Shown: positions 44,669-58,355 of the stretch, piece by piece
Layout of the letters: every line of letters starts with the position of its first letter
Numbering within the stretch: the stretch's first letter is position 1
Origin: Hyperoplus lanceolatus
Lineage: Eukaryota; Chordata; Actinopteri; Uranoscopiformes; Ammodytidae
DNA: 64,000 nucleotides
Assembly (NCBI GenBank): GCA_026929865.2
Contig: CM049416.1
Location: 19,405,001 to 19,469,000, forward strand
Direction: 5' to 3'
Notes under the pieces: generated by a model
Databases searched by the model: none
Told to the model about the DNA's origin: nothing
What the model saw: only the letters and a program-made list of their open reading frames with translations
Position numbers and translations under genes: made by a program

Positions 44669-45191
44669 ATGGCCTCTAGAGGAAAGAGGTGCTGACCAGT
44701 AAGCATGAGGTATATTCTCATAACTAAATAAACAAACTTTCCTCACAGGAAAATGGGATCCCTGCAACCCTGTTTGAAGTTAGAAATATACCTGAAAAGT
44801 TACTGTTTCACTGTTGTTGTTTACAGGGGGCCCACAGTTTGGTTTTCAAACATATTCTAGTCTTACGTTTGGTTCCAGGTGGCTGCAAAACTATTTAGTT
44901 TTGATGTATGACGATAGAATTATTCAATACTAAGAATTACATGTAGAGAAAATAGGCTTCGTAAACTAACTGCAGGCTCTGTGAATGTAAACAAACCCCC
45001 CTAATCTGAAACTGCATACTGCACCTTTAACATTGCTTCTCATTGTTTGTCATGTGCAGCAAAAAAATAACTATTCCACTTAAAAAAACGTTGTGTTGAC
45101 GGTTTTGGTGTTGGTGGCCTAGTTTCTTGTAACTTTGACCGTTTTTTTTTTGTTTTATCCCTGACATACCGGCTGTGCTTTGTGTGCCCAG

Positions 45192-45335
45192 GTGGTGTGC
45201 ATGTTGGTGAGCGCTCACCCCAACCTGATGACCAGCCACACGCGCAGACACACGCCGCTACACCTGGCCGCACGCAACGGACACCACAGCACCGTTCACA
45301 CACTGCTGCAGGCCGGCATGGACGTCAACTGTGTG
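45192..45335 (+). CDS. anks1b: anks1b exon (ankyrin repeat)
   Basis: A 144-base, phase-0 exon of 48 codons with acceptor gtgcccag and donor GTG|GTAAGA. It reads [20 protein letters not shown] followed by [20 protein letters not shown] and AGMDVNCV. The AHPNLM...[12 protein letters not shown] core is highly conserved in the family. HHSTVHTLL replaces the more usual HKAVVQVLL, and the last codon is GTG (Val) where relatives recalled from memory have Gln, so the donor lacks the usual CAG. The strong GTAAGA compensates. The exon is GC-rich compared with its AT-rich introns. Confidence 0.96.
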
Positions 45336-45703
45336 GTAAGAAGAAAATAAGATAACATATTTCTTTATCAGCATCCAAGGATTTAAACAGAATTCCTGAA
45401 TTTTGGGGGTAAAATGTTTTATAAAAAAGTTATAATTTAAAAATGTATTCAAATGTAGAGAAACAAGTTTATAATTTTTGGTCGGGGGAAGTTCTTAAAA
45501 AATAAATAATCGAGAAAAAAAGTGGGACTTGATATTTTATTCCTGCTATCTGATGCTGAAATGACTAGAAAGATACTGTATCTCTTTGTACCATTCTTCT
45601 GAGAAAATGGGATCTCCCTCCTCCTTGCATCTCTGCTGCATTTGAATATTTTAGAAGCTGCAGTCAGTCAGACAATGTTTGTGTGTGGCCGGCTGCCTAC
45701 ATT

Positions 45704-45736
<33 letters not shown>

Positions 45737-46496
45737 ATGCGCATACTTGTACAGGGATCTTTACACGGACCAGTTTTAGCATTTAACCATCGGAGTGAGG
45801 ACATTTTGCCCGTTCCTCACTTCTTCAAAGGCCTGCTCGAGGGTTAAGACTATGCTTTAAGATTCATGTTAGAATTGGCTGAGGTAAGGGGCTAGGGAAT
45901 GCATTATTTCAACTAGTGAGAGAGAGATAGAATTACAAGAATGTGTGTGTGTGTGTGTGTGTGTGTGTGTTGTGCGTGCGTCATGCATGTGTATCGGAGA
46001 GCGTGTGTATATGCAGCTCATGCCTCCCATGGTGTGGCGGTGGAATGGGATGAATAATTGATTGGGAGAAAAGATTGAGAGAAGCAGGAGTGAGAGGAGA
46101 GAGAGAGAGGAGGATGAAAAGGGCAGTGTGTTCCCTGAGCTGGTCCTTAGAGTTCACTATCTCACTCTCTCCACACTTTGAGTCGCCGGCGCTTTATTTA
46201 CCGCACGCTTTCCGTCATGCTGTTTTGAAACGAAGCGCTCTTCCATGTCGTTACATTTACATTTAGATCTTATTGTGCATTGTGTGTTGTTACGGGACAA
46301 TTCAAAAGCCATACAGCGGCTTCTGTTCCATTGATCCTTTCCGGGCCATTTGTTTTAGTGTGAAGCCTTGTCAAAATGGAGCCACGCTTTGCTGCCCCTC
46401 TCCGACACTGATTTCCCTTCTCTCCACAAGTTCTCCAATGACAAATTAAACAGTTTTATTTTGCTCACGCAGCCCTTCATTGTGCTAATAAGTCTC
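45336..46496. other. intron, no gene; short TG runs
   Basis: TG at 45,708-45,735 and 45,943-45,970. GCATACTTGTACAGGGATCT near 45,741 recurs in the duplicated block at 47.4-47.8 kb. Confidence 0.6.
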
Positions 46497-46870
46497 TTAA
46501 AGGTGCAGTGTGTAATATATCTGAATATTTAGTGGCATCTAGTGATGAAAGGTCTAGAATGCAATGCTCCCTGGGTAACCCCACCGCTTTTGAATAATAA
46601 CAGAAGCTACGGTGGCCTTCATGGACAAGAAGCTAGTTACTAAAGATGGCATCATCCACCACTGCCTCAAGTATTTCCACAATATCAAGTGATGAGGTGA
46701 AGATGTGTTTAGTTATTTATTCTATAGCACTTCTTCTTCGTCTTCCAACAGGTGCATTTACTAAGTACACACACTTTAAAAATGCACATGGCCGTAAAGT
46801 TTGTCCATTCTGTGCTACTGTAGTCATGGTAGTGCAAAATGGCGGCCTCCATGGGGTACTATGTGCATAA
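46497..46870 (+). mobile_element. MITE family 3 copy, right end diverged
   Basis: TTAAAGGTGCAGTGTGTAAT and GATGGCATCATCCACCACTG match the copy at 23,091; the right part differs and has no clear TIR. Confidence 0.7.
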
Positions 46871-47309
46871 TATTAAGCATCGTAAAATGAGTTATAATTA
46901 TTTCTTTAAATACAAATTAAAACTATTGTCACTAGGGGAATAAACAAACCCCATCAAGCCCTTACAAGGGAAAACTACCTCAAACAAACTGATTATATAT
47001 ACTGTATGTTAGTTAATGTACTATAAATTAACCTCACTTCTACAGAATGGGAACTGACTTTGAGTGTTCCTTCACTTTCAAAGACATATGGCCTAACATA
47101 TGCTGCATTGTCCCTCTCCCCGGGCACATAAGTACAGGTTATACAGTCTATATATATATACAGTGTATGAAGCATGGGAAATGGTGATTTTCTGCAGAAC
47201 AAGACAGGTGAAGTCTGAGTAAGGGTCTGTGACAGGCAAGAAAACCAAGCTGTTTGGAAGAATATTTCGTCACATAGTTTCCCTGCTCCTGCCCCCTCAG
47301 AATATGTTG

Positions 47310-47727
47310 GAAATCTGTTGCAAACAGTGTGTGTGTGTGTGTGTCTGTGTCTGTGTCTGTGTCTCTGTGTATGTGTGTATGTGTGCTCTTGTCAGATTTT
47401 TGTGTGACCTGTTTCTGTGTCAACCAATGTGTGTGTGTCTGTGTGTGTGTGTGTGTGCATACTTGTACAGGGATCTTTGTTTAATCCTTGGGGAGACAGA
47501 TACAACTTGACCTGTTGGACACGGAGTGTTCTAATGCTTCTGTGTTAGAGATGCATCATGACTCAGCGACCTAGTGCCCATCTTCTCTGCCTTCTGTCCG
47601 TGTTTGGGGTGTGTGTGTGTGTGTGTGTGTCTGTGTCTGTGTCTGTGTCTGTGTGTCTGTGTCTGTGTGTATGTGTGCATACTTGTACAGGAATTTTTGT
47701 GAGGACCAGTTTCAGCATCAACCAATG

Positions 47728-47758
<31 letters not shown>

Positions 47759-47916
47759 CATACTTGTACAGGGATCTTTGTTTAATTCTTGGGGAGACAG
47801 ATACAACTTGACCTGTTGGACACGGCAGTCGTTCTAATGCTATCGCTGTGTTAGAGATGCATCATGACTCAGCGACCTAGTGCCCATCTTCTCTGCCTTC
47901 TGTCCGTGTTTGCGGG

Positions 47917-47998
<82 letters not shown>

Positions 47999-48000
47999 AC
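47310..48000. repeat. tandem duplication of about 300 bp within TG repeats
   Basis: ATACTTGTACAGGGATCTTT through CTTCTGTCCGTGTTTG occurs at 47,459-47,607 and again at 47,760-47,911, offset about 301 bases with few differences. Each copy is preceded by TG/TGTC runs and TTTTTGTG...ACC...CAACCAATG. The last TG run spans 47,921-47,998. Confidence 0.9.
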
Positions 48001-48143
48001 TGATCTGAAGAGGATTGCTGTGTGTCTCTGCAGGGATTTGGCCTGAGGCTCCATGTGTGCCTACTACAGAAGAACACACCACCACGCCTTTGATTTGCCC
48101 CTCGTCCTCTCCACTATGAAAACTGCTGGCGAAAACTTCTATC

Positions 48144-48177
<34 letters not shown>

Positions 48178-48538
48178 ATCTGTGTGTGTGTGTGTGTGTC
48201 TCTCTCTCTTCCTCTGTCTATCTGTTTCTCTCTCTCTCTCTCTCTCTGCAAGCCTTTGATGCTTTAAATCTTCCCTGCAATTTCCCCTTCACTCATGTTC
48301 TCATGCCATATCTTTTTTGGGCTGAAAATGATGAGTAGTAGTAGTAGGCTAGTACATGGCTTTGGTGAACATGTATTTATGTTAGAATGGGAAGGCCTTT
48401 TTTTAAATGTACATATTTATTCATTTTTTTTGCAGGTTTGGTTCATGACAGATATTTTAGTTATAAGATACAGGAACACACAACTCATAAATTATGGCGG
48501 CAGACATTTAATTATCAACAATACAAACAACTTTCTTT

Positions 48539-48575
<37 letters not shown>

Positions 48576-49046
48576 TCACTCTCTCCTCCTGTCTGAGGTT
48601 TTGTCTGCAAGGCCACAGAAAGTGTTCGAGCTTTACTGTGGACAAAAGAATGGATGCTGTGGGCGACCAACAGATTGCCACATTGTAAATTGTCGTGAGT
48701 GGAAAGCACTTTTGTGTTCTAGGTGTGTGTGTGTATGTGTATGTCGGTGTGTTAGAGTGAGTGAGTGTACAGGTCAGTAGTTGGAGTCGAGCCATATACG
48801 TGTGTTAGAGTGTGAATGAATAATTCATAGAAGCAGCACATTCACACTCTCTATGACTGTTTCTGTAATGATGAGGGGAAATCCCTATGGAGGAAACCTG
48901 CTGCTCTGTGGGCAGCTAGCCAGCGCAGCGCAAAAGTTTAGTATGAACACACGCACACACACTCACGCACACACGCGCACACACACTCACACAGTAACAT
49001 TTCTGCCAGCGAGCCCTGAGAAAAAAGAAAGTCATCTATCCATCAT
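48001..49046. other. intron, no gene; CT runs and a dispersed repeat
   Basis: CT/TG mix at 48,144-48,248 and 48,545-48,590. The segment 48,795-48,955 repeats 44,145-44,282. Confidence 0.6.
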
Positions 49047-49280
49047 GGGTGGTTGTGGCGAAGTGGGTAGGGTGGTCGTCCACTGGGTTGCAGGGTCGGT
49101 GGTCCGATCCCCCGTCTCCCCGCCACGTGTCAAAGTGTCCCTAGGCAAGACACTGAACCATAAATTGTTCGCACTAGTTACCTTGCACAATGTGTATGTG
49201 TGTGTGTGATTGGGTGAATGTGTACAAAACAATGTAAAGGGAAAAAAAGTGGAGTGCTATATTACTGGAGTCCATTTATC
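49047..49280 (+). mobile_element. tRNA-headed SINE, second copy
   Basis: GTGGCGAAGTGGGTAGGGTG (A-box-like) and GGTGGTCCGATCCCCCG (B-box-like), then GGCAAGACACTGAACC and ACAAAACAATGTAAAG; same family as 28,650-28,926. Confidence 0.8.
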
Positions 49281-49422
49281 TGCCTTTCAATTCCCGGAAA
49301 CTCTTGGAGAGTGCAAATCGTTTTCCTTCGTGTGACATCATCACCGTATAACTGCCATGGGAAACGGGACGGGAAGTGGTACGGATATGACCGCAGAGGT
49401 TAGGAGCAGGGCAAGTAGTGTT

Positions 49423-49467
<45 letters not shown>

Positions 49468-50275
49468 GTGTTGTGTTGTGTTGTGTTTGCGAGTTAAAGA
49501 GGGGTGGGTAATTTCCTGCACTCACACAATTGTGGGTCCTTGCTCTGGGCTATACTTCCACGGTGTGACACAGTCAATGAAGCTGCAAATGTGACCACTC
49601 ATGTGTGTTTTCTTAAGTTCTGGACTTTTTTCACCAACAATTTTGAGAACTGGAAGATTGACCTTTGACCTTTTTGTGGACATATTTTGTGGCTGCCTTT
49701 CGGAGTCATTTCCCCATGACACTTGTGTAGTACAGGAAAAAACACAACGGTCCCGGGCCACAGTAAGTGTAGCGTTACCCTACAGAGGAGGTTGATATGG
49801 TGCAGTGTCGCGTTGAGTTGAATGCCCCCTCTCAACTTAACCTGGCTTTTATCCAAATCATTTGTCTTCATTAAGGCAGGACGCGTGAGTCTGGTTTGCT
49901 CCAGGTTTTTTTCATCTGCATTTGTCAGGCAGCCAAGCGTGAAGGATGCGATGTATTCGGCATATGTATGTTGCTGCAGCCTGCGTGTATAGTGTGTGTG
50001 TGAGTGAGAGAGTACCATTTTTATCATGGCAGTGAGTGTATACGCTTGAGTGTCTTTAGTGTCCCTGATGGGTATTCTAGCATCCCTTCAAGGTGTACAT
50101 GGCAGTATATTCAGTGTGTAATGGAGACATAGACACATAAAGTGTGCAGAAGTCGTGTCAAGTCATTTTTCATAGTCTTGGAACTTTTGAACTTTATTTC
50201 CAATGCGTGTGGGACCTTCGACTTTGAAATAACATGGACGTCTTCTGTATCACTACTACTATCCAACAATGCACT
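49281..50275. other. intron, no gene; (TG)n at 49,420-49,487
   Basis: The TG run passes into four TGTGT units. Nothing else recognised. Confidence 0.6.
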
Positions 50276-50650
50276 TTAAAGGTGCACTGTGTAACTTTGG
50301 TTGTGTCTCAAAAGTAAACATTTCATGAGGTATATTCTCATAACTGAATAGACAAACTTTCCTCACAGGGAAATTTAGATCCCTGGGAACACTGTTTAAA
50401 GTGGAAAAGCTACGTGAAAAGTTACTGTTTCACTGTTGTTGTTTACAGCAGCAGGGCCCACAGTTTAGTTTACAAACATATTACACACTTTTGGTTCTAG
50501 GTGCCTCGAAATAATTTAGTTTCGATTAATGATGATAGAATTATTCAATACTAAGAATTACATGTAGAGTAAATATGTTTTGTAAGCTAACGGCAGCCTC
50601 TGCAAATGTACACAAATCCCCTTCACTGAAACTGCATAGTGCACCTTTAA
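50276..50650 (-). mobile_element. MITE family 2 full copy, reverse
   Basis: TTAAAGGTGCACTGTGTAAC at the left, ACTGCATAGTGCACCTTTAA at the right; about 375 bases with both TTAA tips. Confidence 0.88.
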
Positions 50651-51349
50651 AAACAAGTGCACAGGTACAAACCAATGGTCACTAACTAAACGCTAGCTTT
50701 AGCTTGGTTGCTGGATAGAAATGCTAGTCTAAACCTTCAGGCTTGCTGCGGTGCGGTTGAGTTGTATTGCATTGTAAATAGAGGTGTTCCAAATTTTTCT
50801 TCCACACAGTTTTTGTCAATGAGCGGCACACTATTACAATTCATGAAGTTGGATGTATTGCAAGGTTCCCACCCAGGTGAACTTAACAGCTGTTTCCTTT
50901 GTCATATTGTGGCTCCTGAGTTGTTTTTTAAAAGTGGGCAACTTGTTAGACTAATCATCTGTCTCATCGCTGCTGATTTCAAAAGGAAGCACTTACCAAG
51001 ATCCCTCCCCTCTATAGTTTCCAAGTGTTGCATCACATATATAATATCCCCATTAGATGCACCACATGGCTGTTTGTGTGCCCGGCCTACGGTGAGGGAA
51101 ATTGGGCATGCTACAGTCAGCTGAATCTCTTTCGTCAAAAGAGAAAAAATTATTCTATAAAAAGAAAATATTGTCTTCTTGCTCCCTTTAAATCCTTTTT
51201 AAATGTTGTATTTGAAATGCCTTTGTGCTCCCCTTCCACTTGTGTTTTTGGATGTCTATTTTTGCCTTTGGTTTTAATTGTTAAAATGATTGAATATTAA
51301 CACACACACACACACACTCACTCTCTCTCTCTCTCTGCCTCCCCTCTAG
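50651..51349. other. intron, no gene seen
   Basis: Ends in (AC)n and CT sequence that form the acceptor of the exon at 51,350. Confidence 0.6.
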
Positions 51350-51425
51350 ACGGAGAATGGCAGTGCCCTCCACGAGGCAGCTCTCTTTGGGAAGATGGAT
51401 GTTGTTCGCCTCCTGCTTGACTCAG
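51350..51425 (+). CDS. anks1b: anks1b exon (ankyrin repeat)
   Basis: A 76-base exon: 25 codons plus one base of a split Gly codon. It reads [20 protein letters not shown] then LLLDS, with the Gly shared with the next exon. The [15 protein letters not shown] core is nearly invariant in ANKS1 proteins. The acceptor (cccctctag) follows a short (AC)n run and a long CT tract; the donor is TCAG|GTGGGT. The exon lies in a 1.07-kb-spaced pair with the next one. Confidence 0.95.
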
Positions 51426-51477
51426 GTGGGTCTATAAATATATCCTGGGACAAAACTAAAAATTTGTAGGTGTGTTT

Positions 51478-51479
<2 letters not shown>

Positions 51480-51539
<60 letters not shown>
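51480..51539. repeat. (TG)n microsatellite
   Basis: Starts about 54 bases after the donor at 51,426. Confidence 0.97.
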
Positions 51540-52028
51540 AGGGGTGATGTCAGGAAGTTCACCCTCAGGTAAACTCAGAGCATCTGTATGATGCTTAAAA
51601 ATCCTGGACTTTCAGCTTTTTTTATTGTATCTGCCATTTTCAAAAGAAGGGCTTGAAAGTTCCACAGAATGTTATGTTGCGGGTCTCATTTTAACGACGT
51701 CTCTGACTTGATGATTAGGGCAAAAGTTATGCTGATAAGTAGTACATTTCACCACCCTGACATTGTTTGAATTTGCTGAAAAATTCAAAATTTAAAAAAA
51801 AATCTAGAATTTTCCTCCTCATTCCTCCTTACATTTGGGCCGCTCAAGTGTGTCCACCGCTGTCTTTGATCCCACAAATACCCTCCACCCACTTTCCTTT
51901 AGCATTCCTGTTTCCTCTAGCTCTTCCTCTGGGTGACCATGTTCTTTTGGCTTCGACTTTATTAACATCCTGCTTAGACATGTGCTGACCTGATTCACTG
52001 GACTTTAACCTGGCACCACCCTTCAAAT

Positions 52029-52068
<40 letters not shown>

Positions 52069-52498
52069 AGGATGGGCACCGTGCCTTTTCATTGTCAGTC
52101 GTGAACTATTCAGGGAAACAGCTGAGGATGTTGCCATGTTACAGTCAGTTGATATCTTTGTCATGTTTTGGATTGTAAGTTTATATATAACTCCAGAGTT
52201 CATTGCCAACTCTCAAACTTTTAACCTTAACACACAGTTTTTTTTAACAGCAGATGGAATTTGCTTGGATCATTTAACATGATAAAATACATTTAGCAAA
52301 CAAGATACTCAAGGCCTTAGTTCACCAGTTGTGGTGGTGGTACATTTTGAGTTGCATATATGGACAGAGAGCTATATGCTAATGGATTTCCCCTGTTTTC
52401 CAGGCTTTGCTAAGCTAAGCTAACAAACTTCTGTATGTAAAAAAAAAAAAGAATTGTATGCACGTCTCTACTGTACTTTTGTGTGTGTGTGTCTTCAG
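51540..52498. other. intron, no gene seen
   Basis: Short TG run at 52,030-52,067. A piece of the GCTAAGCTAAGCTA repeat lies near 52,404, followed by an A12 run. Confidence 0.6.
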
Positions 52499-52600
52499 GG
52501 ATCGAAACCAAACTGAGGGACAGCCAGGGGAGAACCGCTCTGGAGATCCTGAGAGAACATCCTGCACTGAAATCACAGCAAATCACTGCTGTTATCCAAG
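52499..52600 (+). CDS. anks1b: anks1b exon (last ankyrin repeat)
   Basis: A 102-base exon with two bases completing Gly, 33 codons and one base of a Glu codon. It reads IETKLRDSQGRTALEILREH followed by PALKSQQITAVIQ, matching the final degenerate ankyrin repeat of the family (TALxxLxEHPxxKSxQI). The acceptor gtcttcag follows a short TG run. The donor CAAG|GTAAGG is followed at once by a very long CA tract starting about 6 bases past the junction, which may influence splicing. Confidence 0.94.
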
Positions 52601-52605
52601 GTAAG

Positions 52606-54471
<1,866 letters not shown>

Positions 54472-54714
54472 TTAAAGGTGCTACGTGTAACTTTTAAATA
54501 TTTCTGAAACAGTGAAATTTTTTCCTGATATGATCATAAACTACATGTAACAGCAAACAAAACCATCAGTGCAAAGAATGCTATTTCTATATTGTTTTTC
54601 TTAATGCCTTTGTCATGGGTACGCTCACCCAGGAACAACAGCTGGCGTAGTAAATACACTACCGCTTTTGTCCAAAGGGGTGCAAGAACTGGAAGTTCCT
54701 CGGAGCACCTTTAA
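54472..54714 (-). mobile_element. MITE family 1 copy, reverse
   Basis: TTAAAGGTGCTACGTGTAAC to TCCTCGGAGCACCTTTAA; 243 bases with both ends. Confidence 0.87.
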
Positions 54715-54981
54715 GTTGTGTAAAGTAACAGGGGTCCACACTGTGTCACATATACAATATATTTTGGTCAGGTTGTTCCAGCTCTTCATTGGTGCTACGT
54801 GACTCATGCCAAACCAGCAAGACTCTGGGAGGAAACTTTGACAACGTTCAGCTTGACACGTTTGGTATCTCTGCAACCTTTTGTTCACTCCACTAGAAGT
54901 AAAAGTGTGGTTTGGTTTGGTGTTTGAACAAAGCTTGGCGGCACAGGGTGAGCTTGCACTGAGTGAATTAACACGCAGCTG

Positions 54982-55357
54982 TTAAAGGTGCACTATGCAG
55001 TTTCAGAGGAAGGGGGATTTGTTTACATTCACAGAGCCTGCAGTTAGTTTACCAAAAATATTTACTCTAAATGAAATTCTTGAATAATTCCATCATCATA
55101 CATCAACACTAAATTATTTTGAGGAATCTGGAACCAAACGTTAGACTAGAATATGTTTGTAAACCAAACTGTATGGGCCCTGCTGCTGTAAACAAAAACA
55201 GGGAAACAGTAATTTTTCATGAAGCTTTCTCACTTGAAACAGTGTTTCAGGGAGCCAATTTTCCTGTGAGTAAAGTTTGTTCATTCAGTTATGAGACTAT
55301 ACCTTGAGAAAATGTTCACTTCTCTGACACACCCAAAGTTACATAGTGCACCTTTAA
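54982..55357 (+). mobile_element. MITE family 2 full copy
   Basis: TTAAAGGTGCACTATGCAGT to TTACATAGTGCACCTTTAA; 376 bases. It lies only about 270 bases from a family 1 copy. Confidence 0.88.
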
Positions 55358-55811
55358 TTATCTTCTTCACTTGAAATGTGTCCAACATCTTTTGAGCGTT
55401 CCTTTTTTCTGATGATATCCTGAGCAAATAAAATACTTCTAGCCTAGGAATCTAAATATCTGTGAATAATATGCTATGAAACTAAAAGACTACAAAGATG
55501 GAGACACCCTTTATAGACATGAATAGACCACTTGTGGATTTTTGAATGTCAAGAAATCCAATATGATGGTAGATAGAGGGCAGCCATCGAATTCTAATCT
55601 CAGTAAACCAGTAAGTGGAAAATGGAGAGATTTGAACTTCAGCATAAATAGGAGACTGATTGTGTTTGTGAGAGCGAATAAAAAGAAAAAGAGAAGAGAG
55701 AGAGAGTTTTGAGATAGAGAGAGAGAGAGAGAGAAAAAGAGAGAAAAGGACACAGCTGTGACTTGGTAAGAAGATCAGCTGCATGCCATTTCCTGTTGGA
55801 GAGAGGATGAA

Positions 55812-55814
<3 letters not shown>

Positions 55815-55901
<87 letters not shown>
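55815..55901. repeat. (AC)n microsatellite
   Basis: About 87 bases pure. Confidence 0.97.
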
Positions 55902-55904
<3 letters not shown>

Positions 55905-56234
55905 TTGCAGCTGAGGGGCTTTTACCGGTTAGGACCAATAATGAATAGATCCTCATTTGATTTACGCCGCATGACTCAGCCTACTGTTCAAATCCATTAT
56001 ACAATGTTTGTAACGGGTTATGTACTACAGTGCAGTGGTTCACCAGTTACACTAAGACAGCAGGCTGTATTATGTATTCTGATGAACCCACTGAATTAAT
56101 AATAAAACTGTTATCACATTTCCAAGCCCACCCCCCATTTATCTCTCTAATAAACATTCCCATGCTTAGTATTATGCAAATATGGTTGTCCATCATCATT
56201 ATTGAGCTGAATGCCGGGGATTCATAATAGTATC

Positions 56235-56235
<1 letters not shown>

Positions 56236-56321
<86 letters not shown>
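56236..56321. repeat. (AC)n microsatellite
   Basis: About 86 bases pure. Confidence 0.97.
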
Positions 56322-56324
<3 letters not shown>

Positions 56325-56465
56325 CTTTCCTGTAATTACTAGGGGTTCCTCATTACGACTCTGCGTGAAATCTGCCACATTATTTCAGAGTGTTTGCATG
56401 TTTTTTCAGCCGCTAAAGCCTCACTCGAGCAACTTTATTGTCGAGTCTTCAACTTATCTTCTGCC

Positions 56466-56580
<115 letters not shown>

Positions 56581-56894
56581 GAATTGCTTTATCTCCTTCT
56601 CCTCCTCCCCCTTCCTCCCTCTTTCCTCTTAATAATTTTCTCACCTCTTTTGCCTTTCATGAACAGCAGTGCGCTATGAGCTATTAGCAGAAGCTGTGAA
56701 TTGAATTTGCGGCGCGTGGGGTTGGAGTGGCGTGAGTTGAATGCTGCATGCTGATGGGATGGCCATGCTGTTATATTGATCCAGTAAAATGCCTCTGAAA
56801 TGCTTTTGCTCCGGCCTACTGAACCTCTCTCACCTGGTCTAACCCTGCATGTTTGTACCCCCTCTCCCTCTCTCTCTGCCCCATGTCTGCGTAG

Positions 56895-57017
56895 AACACA
56901 TGATGGATGAGTTGGACAGGAGGAGTCTGGCTGAGGAGCCCGTCAGAAAGTGTCCCGTCCCGGCCCCTCGGACCAACGTGGCCTCGCCCTGTGCCTCCCC
57001 CTCCCTCAGACACAAGA
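56895..57017 (+). CDS. anks1b: anks1b exon (linker after ankyrin repeats)
   Basis: A 123-base exon with two bases completing Glu, 40 codons and one base of an Asn codon. It reads HMMDELDRRSLAEEPVRKCP and continues VPAPRTNVASPCASPSLRHK. It has no ankyrin core and looks like a disordered linker rich in Pro and Ser, as expected just after the repeats. The acceptor is tctgcgtag after a pyrimidine tract, the donor AAGA|GTGAGT. Phases fit both neighbours. Similarity to relatives is limited to the first few residues (EHM, compare EDHM in ANKS1A), so the call rests mostly on splice sites and phase. Confidence 0.82.
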
Positions 57018-57230
57018 GTGAGTAGAAACAAATGGATGTAACTGTCAGCCACAATGCAATAATATACATAGATGGCACTAAGATTCATGGTGCTCCAAAG
57101 ACATTTTTGTTGTTTTCTGTCCAGAGGCCTTCCAATCCAAAGATTCAAGAGTGCTAGAAAATGAGATTTCAAACTTAGAACGGGAACCAGAAGTAAAGGA
57201 GTAAATAGAACCATCTAAATGTATTTTTAG

Positions 57231-57549
57231 TTAAAGCTATAGTGTGAAACTTATGTCGCCCCCATGAGGAATTCTTAGTAGTTACAACAACCCTGTCGTC
57301 AGTATATCTACATGAGGTAAACCTTGGGTGATCGCTTTTGGATTTTAATCCTTCTGCTGTACGTGCAGGTTTTTTATTAACAGTAGAATGAACAACTGAA
57401 ACATTTTGTGGGCGTTTCTTGATGAGAAATATACAGCAATAGTTTTTAAGAGCTGATCGACTTAATCAACTTTGCGTCAACTCATTTCGCGATGGCTTGG
57501 TTGTAACCATCATTCATTTATAAGAAAAAGCTACGCACTATAACTTGAA
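57231..57549 (+). mobile_element. MITE family 4 fuller copy
   Basis: TTAAAGCTATAGTGTGAAAC at the left and TACGCACTATAACTTGAA at the right form inverted ends; the interior is shared with 38,905-39,150. Confidence 0.75.
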
Positions 57550-58241
57550 CTTTTGTGCATCTATGTACATCAGTATGGCAAACAAATACTTCATAACAAG
57601 ATTTGGAAGTGTAATTTATGGTTGCTGCAATTAGTGCAACCAATGAAATATAAAGCCAGCCATGGAGAGCAGCTCCGTTTACAGGGGGGGAACTGTCATT
57701 ACTGCTCTGTACAGCCAGCCAGCTTTTCCCTGTCCAGTGCTGCCCCCTGTGGTATGAGTGTGAGACTGCAACGAGTGGTGACTGCCGATCCATTCTCCTT
57801 TCTCAAGGCCTGTCAGCAAATACCATAACTAACTAAGAGCCTCTTAGAGCAAAAGTGATTTGCAGAATTTGTTCCTGAATGCTGGAGACAGAGGAGGTGT
57901 TTTTAAACAATTCATTTAGTCTACTTTTATCAGGGAGCATTAAAACAGCATTGAATTGAATATTTTAGAAATAAGACCTTCAAAGTTCTTATATTTTTTA
58001 TTGTCCTTGAAGAAATGAGCACTTTTTGATTTTGTTACACTATTGTTTCAATTTATCAATGTGAGTATATTAATGTGAGTTTATAATACATTTTCTTAAT
58101 AAAAATACCTTAAAATGCGTCAGTTTCCATTTATTTTGAGTGGTGTTAAAAAGGTATTAAAAGGTCTTACATTTGAATTGGATATCCCCGGGGATGGCCT
58201 CTTCTGGTGATAGACAAGGCTTCCTTCATGTTTACTGGCAT

Positions 58242-58283
<42 letters not shown>

Positions 58284-58355
58284 AGTGGTTTAGAAATCCT
58301 GATGTAACACTGATGCATTAAGAATGTATTCCTCCCTTTTTGTCTCCCTCCCCAG
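57550..58355. other. intron, no gene; (TG)n at 58,243-58,281
   Basis: Nothing else recognised before the acceptor at 58,355. Confidence 0.6.

Larger units (their letters stand above)
43569..44699. mobile_element. insertion flanked by 8-bp direct repeat TAAGCATG
   Basis: TAAGCATG occurs at 43,561-43,568 and 44,700-44,707, exactly where the host MITE alignment breaks. The insert carries two reverse LINE family A tails, a (CA)n run (44,276-44,327) and a segment also present at 48.8 kb. Terminal inverted repeats were not recognised, so the class is unknown. Confidence 0.7.
43508..45030 (-). mobile_element. MITE family 2 copy split by a 1.1-kb insertion
   Basis: The left part 43,508-43,568 (TTAAAGGTGCACTATGTAAC...) and right part 44,708-45,030 (AGGTATATTCTCATAACT...GCACCTTTAA) together match the intact copy at 50,276-50,650. 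The insertion 43,569-44,699 is flanked by TAAGCATG. Confidence 0.85.

Noticed and set aside
49599-50027. 142-residue minus-strand frame as a gene
   Set aside because: No family similarity, intronic, no start context or splice support.
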